Shown here piece after piece: positions 63,390-64,000 of a stretch of DNA of 64,000 nucleotides. The notes under the pieces are model-generated. The model did not search any database, was not told the origin of the DNA, and was given only the letters and a program-made list of their open reading frames with translations. This DNA is from Micromonospora endolithica (GTDB lineage: Bacteria; Actinomycetota; Actinomycetes; Mycobacteriales; Micromonosporaceae): the NCBI RefSeq assembly GCF_003626595.1, contig NZ_RBAK01000008.1:124001-188000 (forward strand), read 5' to 3'. The number at the start of each line of letters is the position of its first letter. Position 1 is the first letter of the stretch. Position numbers and translations under genes: made by a program.

Positions 63390-64000
63390 TGGGCGGCGGC
63401 CGAGGGCGGCGTCGACGGCGTGGCCCAGGGTCGCGACCACCAGGCCGACCGACGGGCGGACCACCGAGTCCTCCAGGCCGACGGTGCCGGAGAAGCCCGC
63501 ACCGGAGGCGATCTCCTCCAGCCGGCGTCGGGCGTCCGTGGCGGCCTCGCCGCTGACCCCGAGCGCCCCCTCCATCCGCAGCACCGCGACCAGGGTCGCC
63601 AGCGCTGCGGTCCGCTCGTCCGGCGCCGCCGCACCGGCGAGCGCGTCGGCGAGGCGCTGCCGGGTGTCCGCCTCCACCGACGGATCCACCACCGGGTAGC
63701 GGTGCACGTGGATGAAGCCCAGTTCGGTCTCGTCGACGTCCCGCACGACGCCCTGCGCGCACAGGTCACCGAGGATCCGGTCGCGCAGGCCGTGCCGCAG
63801 CCGCTGCACCCAGGACGACGGGCTGTGCGGCGTGTCGCTCACGATCCGGGCCAGGACCTCGTCGGTGAGCGGCTCGCCGGTGGGCGTCGGGTCGACCGCC
63901 GCGAGGTTGCCCTCGGCGTACGCGATCCGTCCGGCCAGGGCCAGCTCGATCAGCACCGCCGCGGCCATGCCGAGGTCGAGGCTGATCCGCGGCATGGTCG
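63387..64000 (-). CDS. GPP34 (GOLPH3-like) family protein, 5' end outside window
   Basis: The visible 204 residues include RISLDLGMAAAVLIELALAG near the window edge and the helical GPP34 pattern LRDRILGDLCAQGVVRDVDET. Actinobacterial GPP34 proteins are related to the Golgi phosphoprotein 3 and bind phosphoinositide-like lipids; their bacterial function is unknown. The ATG at 63995 is internal; family proteins usually have about 15-20 more residues upstream, beyond base 64000. Acidic patches and no signal peptide are seen. Confidence 0.85.
   Translation of the reverse strand, partial: TMPRISLDLGMAAAVLIELALAGRIAYAEGNLAAVDPTPTGEPLTDEVLARIVSDTPHSPSSWVQRLRHGLRDRILGDLCAQGVVRDVDETELGFIHVHRYPVVDPSVEADTRQRLADALAGAAAPDERTAALATLVAVLRMEGALGVSGEAATDARRRLEEIASGAGFSGTVGLEDSVVRPSVGLVVATLGHAVDAALGRRP

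Overview
This is a GC-rich actinobacterial chromosome segment. It is most like Micromonospora or a close relative in Micromonosporaceae. The support is the GC-rich third codon positions, frequent GTG and occasional TTG starts with few Shine-Dalgarno sites, actinobacterial families (AccE epsilon subunit, Rv1086-like prenyl transferase, GuaB1, LpdA-type quinone reductase, two receptor Ser/Thr kinases, mycosin), and seven copies of an interspersed repeat built on GGAAGGGCCCCTT. I recall that repeat from Micromonospora-type genomes but could not check it here. No rRNA, tRNA, CRISPR array or prophage was recognised.

Left part (1-11.9 kb): a partial PhoH-type ATPase, small unknown proteins around an array of GTGACAC repeats and a HTH protein, trehalose-phosphatase, a cis-prenyl transferase, a geranylgeranyl-reductase-like flavoenzyme with a low-complexity N-terminus, GTP-dependent PEP carboxykinase, two GtrA proteins and a PH-domain membrane protein.

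Acyl-CoA carboxylase region (11.9-32.7 kb): birA, pccB, accE, maf and the biotinylated alpha subunit are spread over 20 kb. Two blocks separate them. One holds an ECF sigma factor and its partner, a ketopantoate reductase, an M50 protease, a GH25 muramidase and a Ser/Thr kinase. The other holds three overlapping genes resembling type VII secretion substrates plus a mycosin, followed by a decayed vapBC toxin-antitoxin relic. Next to maf are an O-methyltransferase, an MFS transporter carrying one interspersed repeat in frame, and a PadR-controlled ABC exporter.

Middle part (32.7-46.1 kb): a frameshifted LysG-type regulator beside its LysE exporter, GuaB1, a TetR/membrane-protein pair with a 27-bp perfect palindrome, a MarR plus heterodimeric ABC exporter operon, and a short threonyl-tRNA synthetase. 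The synthetase is preceded by a 17-codon leader containing a Thr-Thr-Thr run and a perfect 12-bp hairpin, which together look like a ribosome-mediated attenuator. DedA-like, NmrA-like and LpdA genes follow.

Right part (46.1-64 kb): a gamma-glutamylcyclotransferase, GNAT, SCO6745-like, coiled-coil and MBL-fold proteins, a DUF4349 lipoprotein, and a four-gene operon (M20 amidohydrolase, YGSN-fold protein, N-formylglutamate amidohydrolase-like protein, glutamate-cysteine ligase-like protein) that may handle glutamyl amides. Then come a 166-bp fold-back element, an acyl-CoA mutase large subunit, a second receptor kinase with three TQxI motifs, a phosphohexomutase and a partial GPP34 protein.

Best candidates for something undescribed are the thrS attenuator, the four-gene glutamyl-amide operon, the GTGACAC array, and the interspersed repeat that sits on stop codons and inside a transporter gene.
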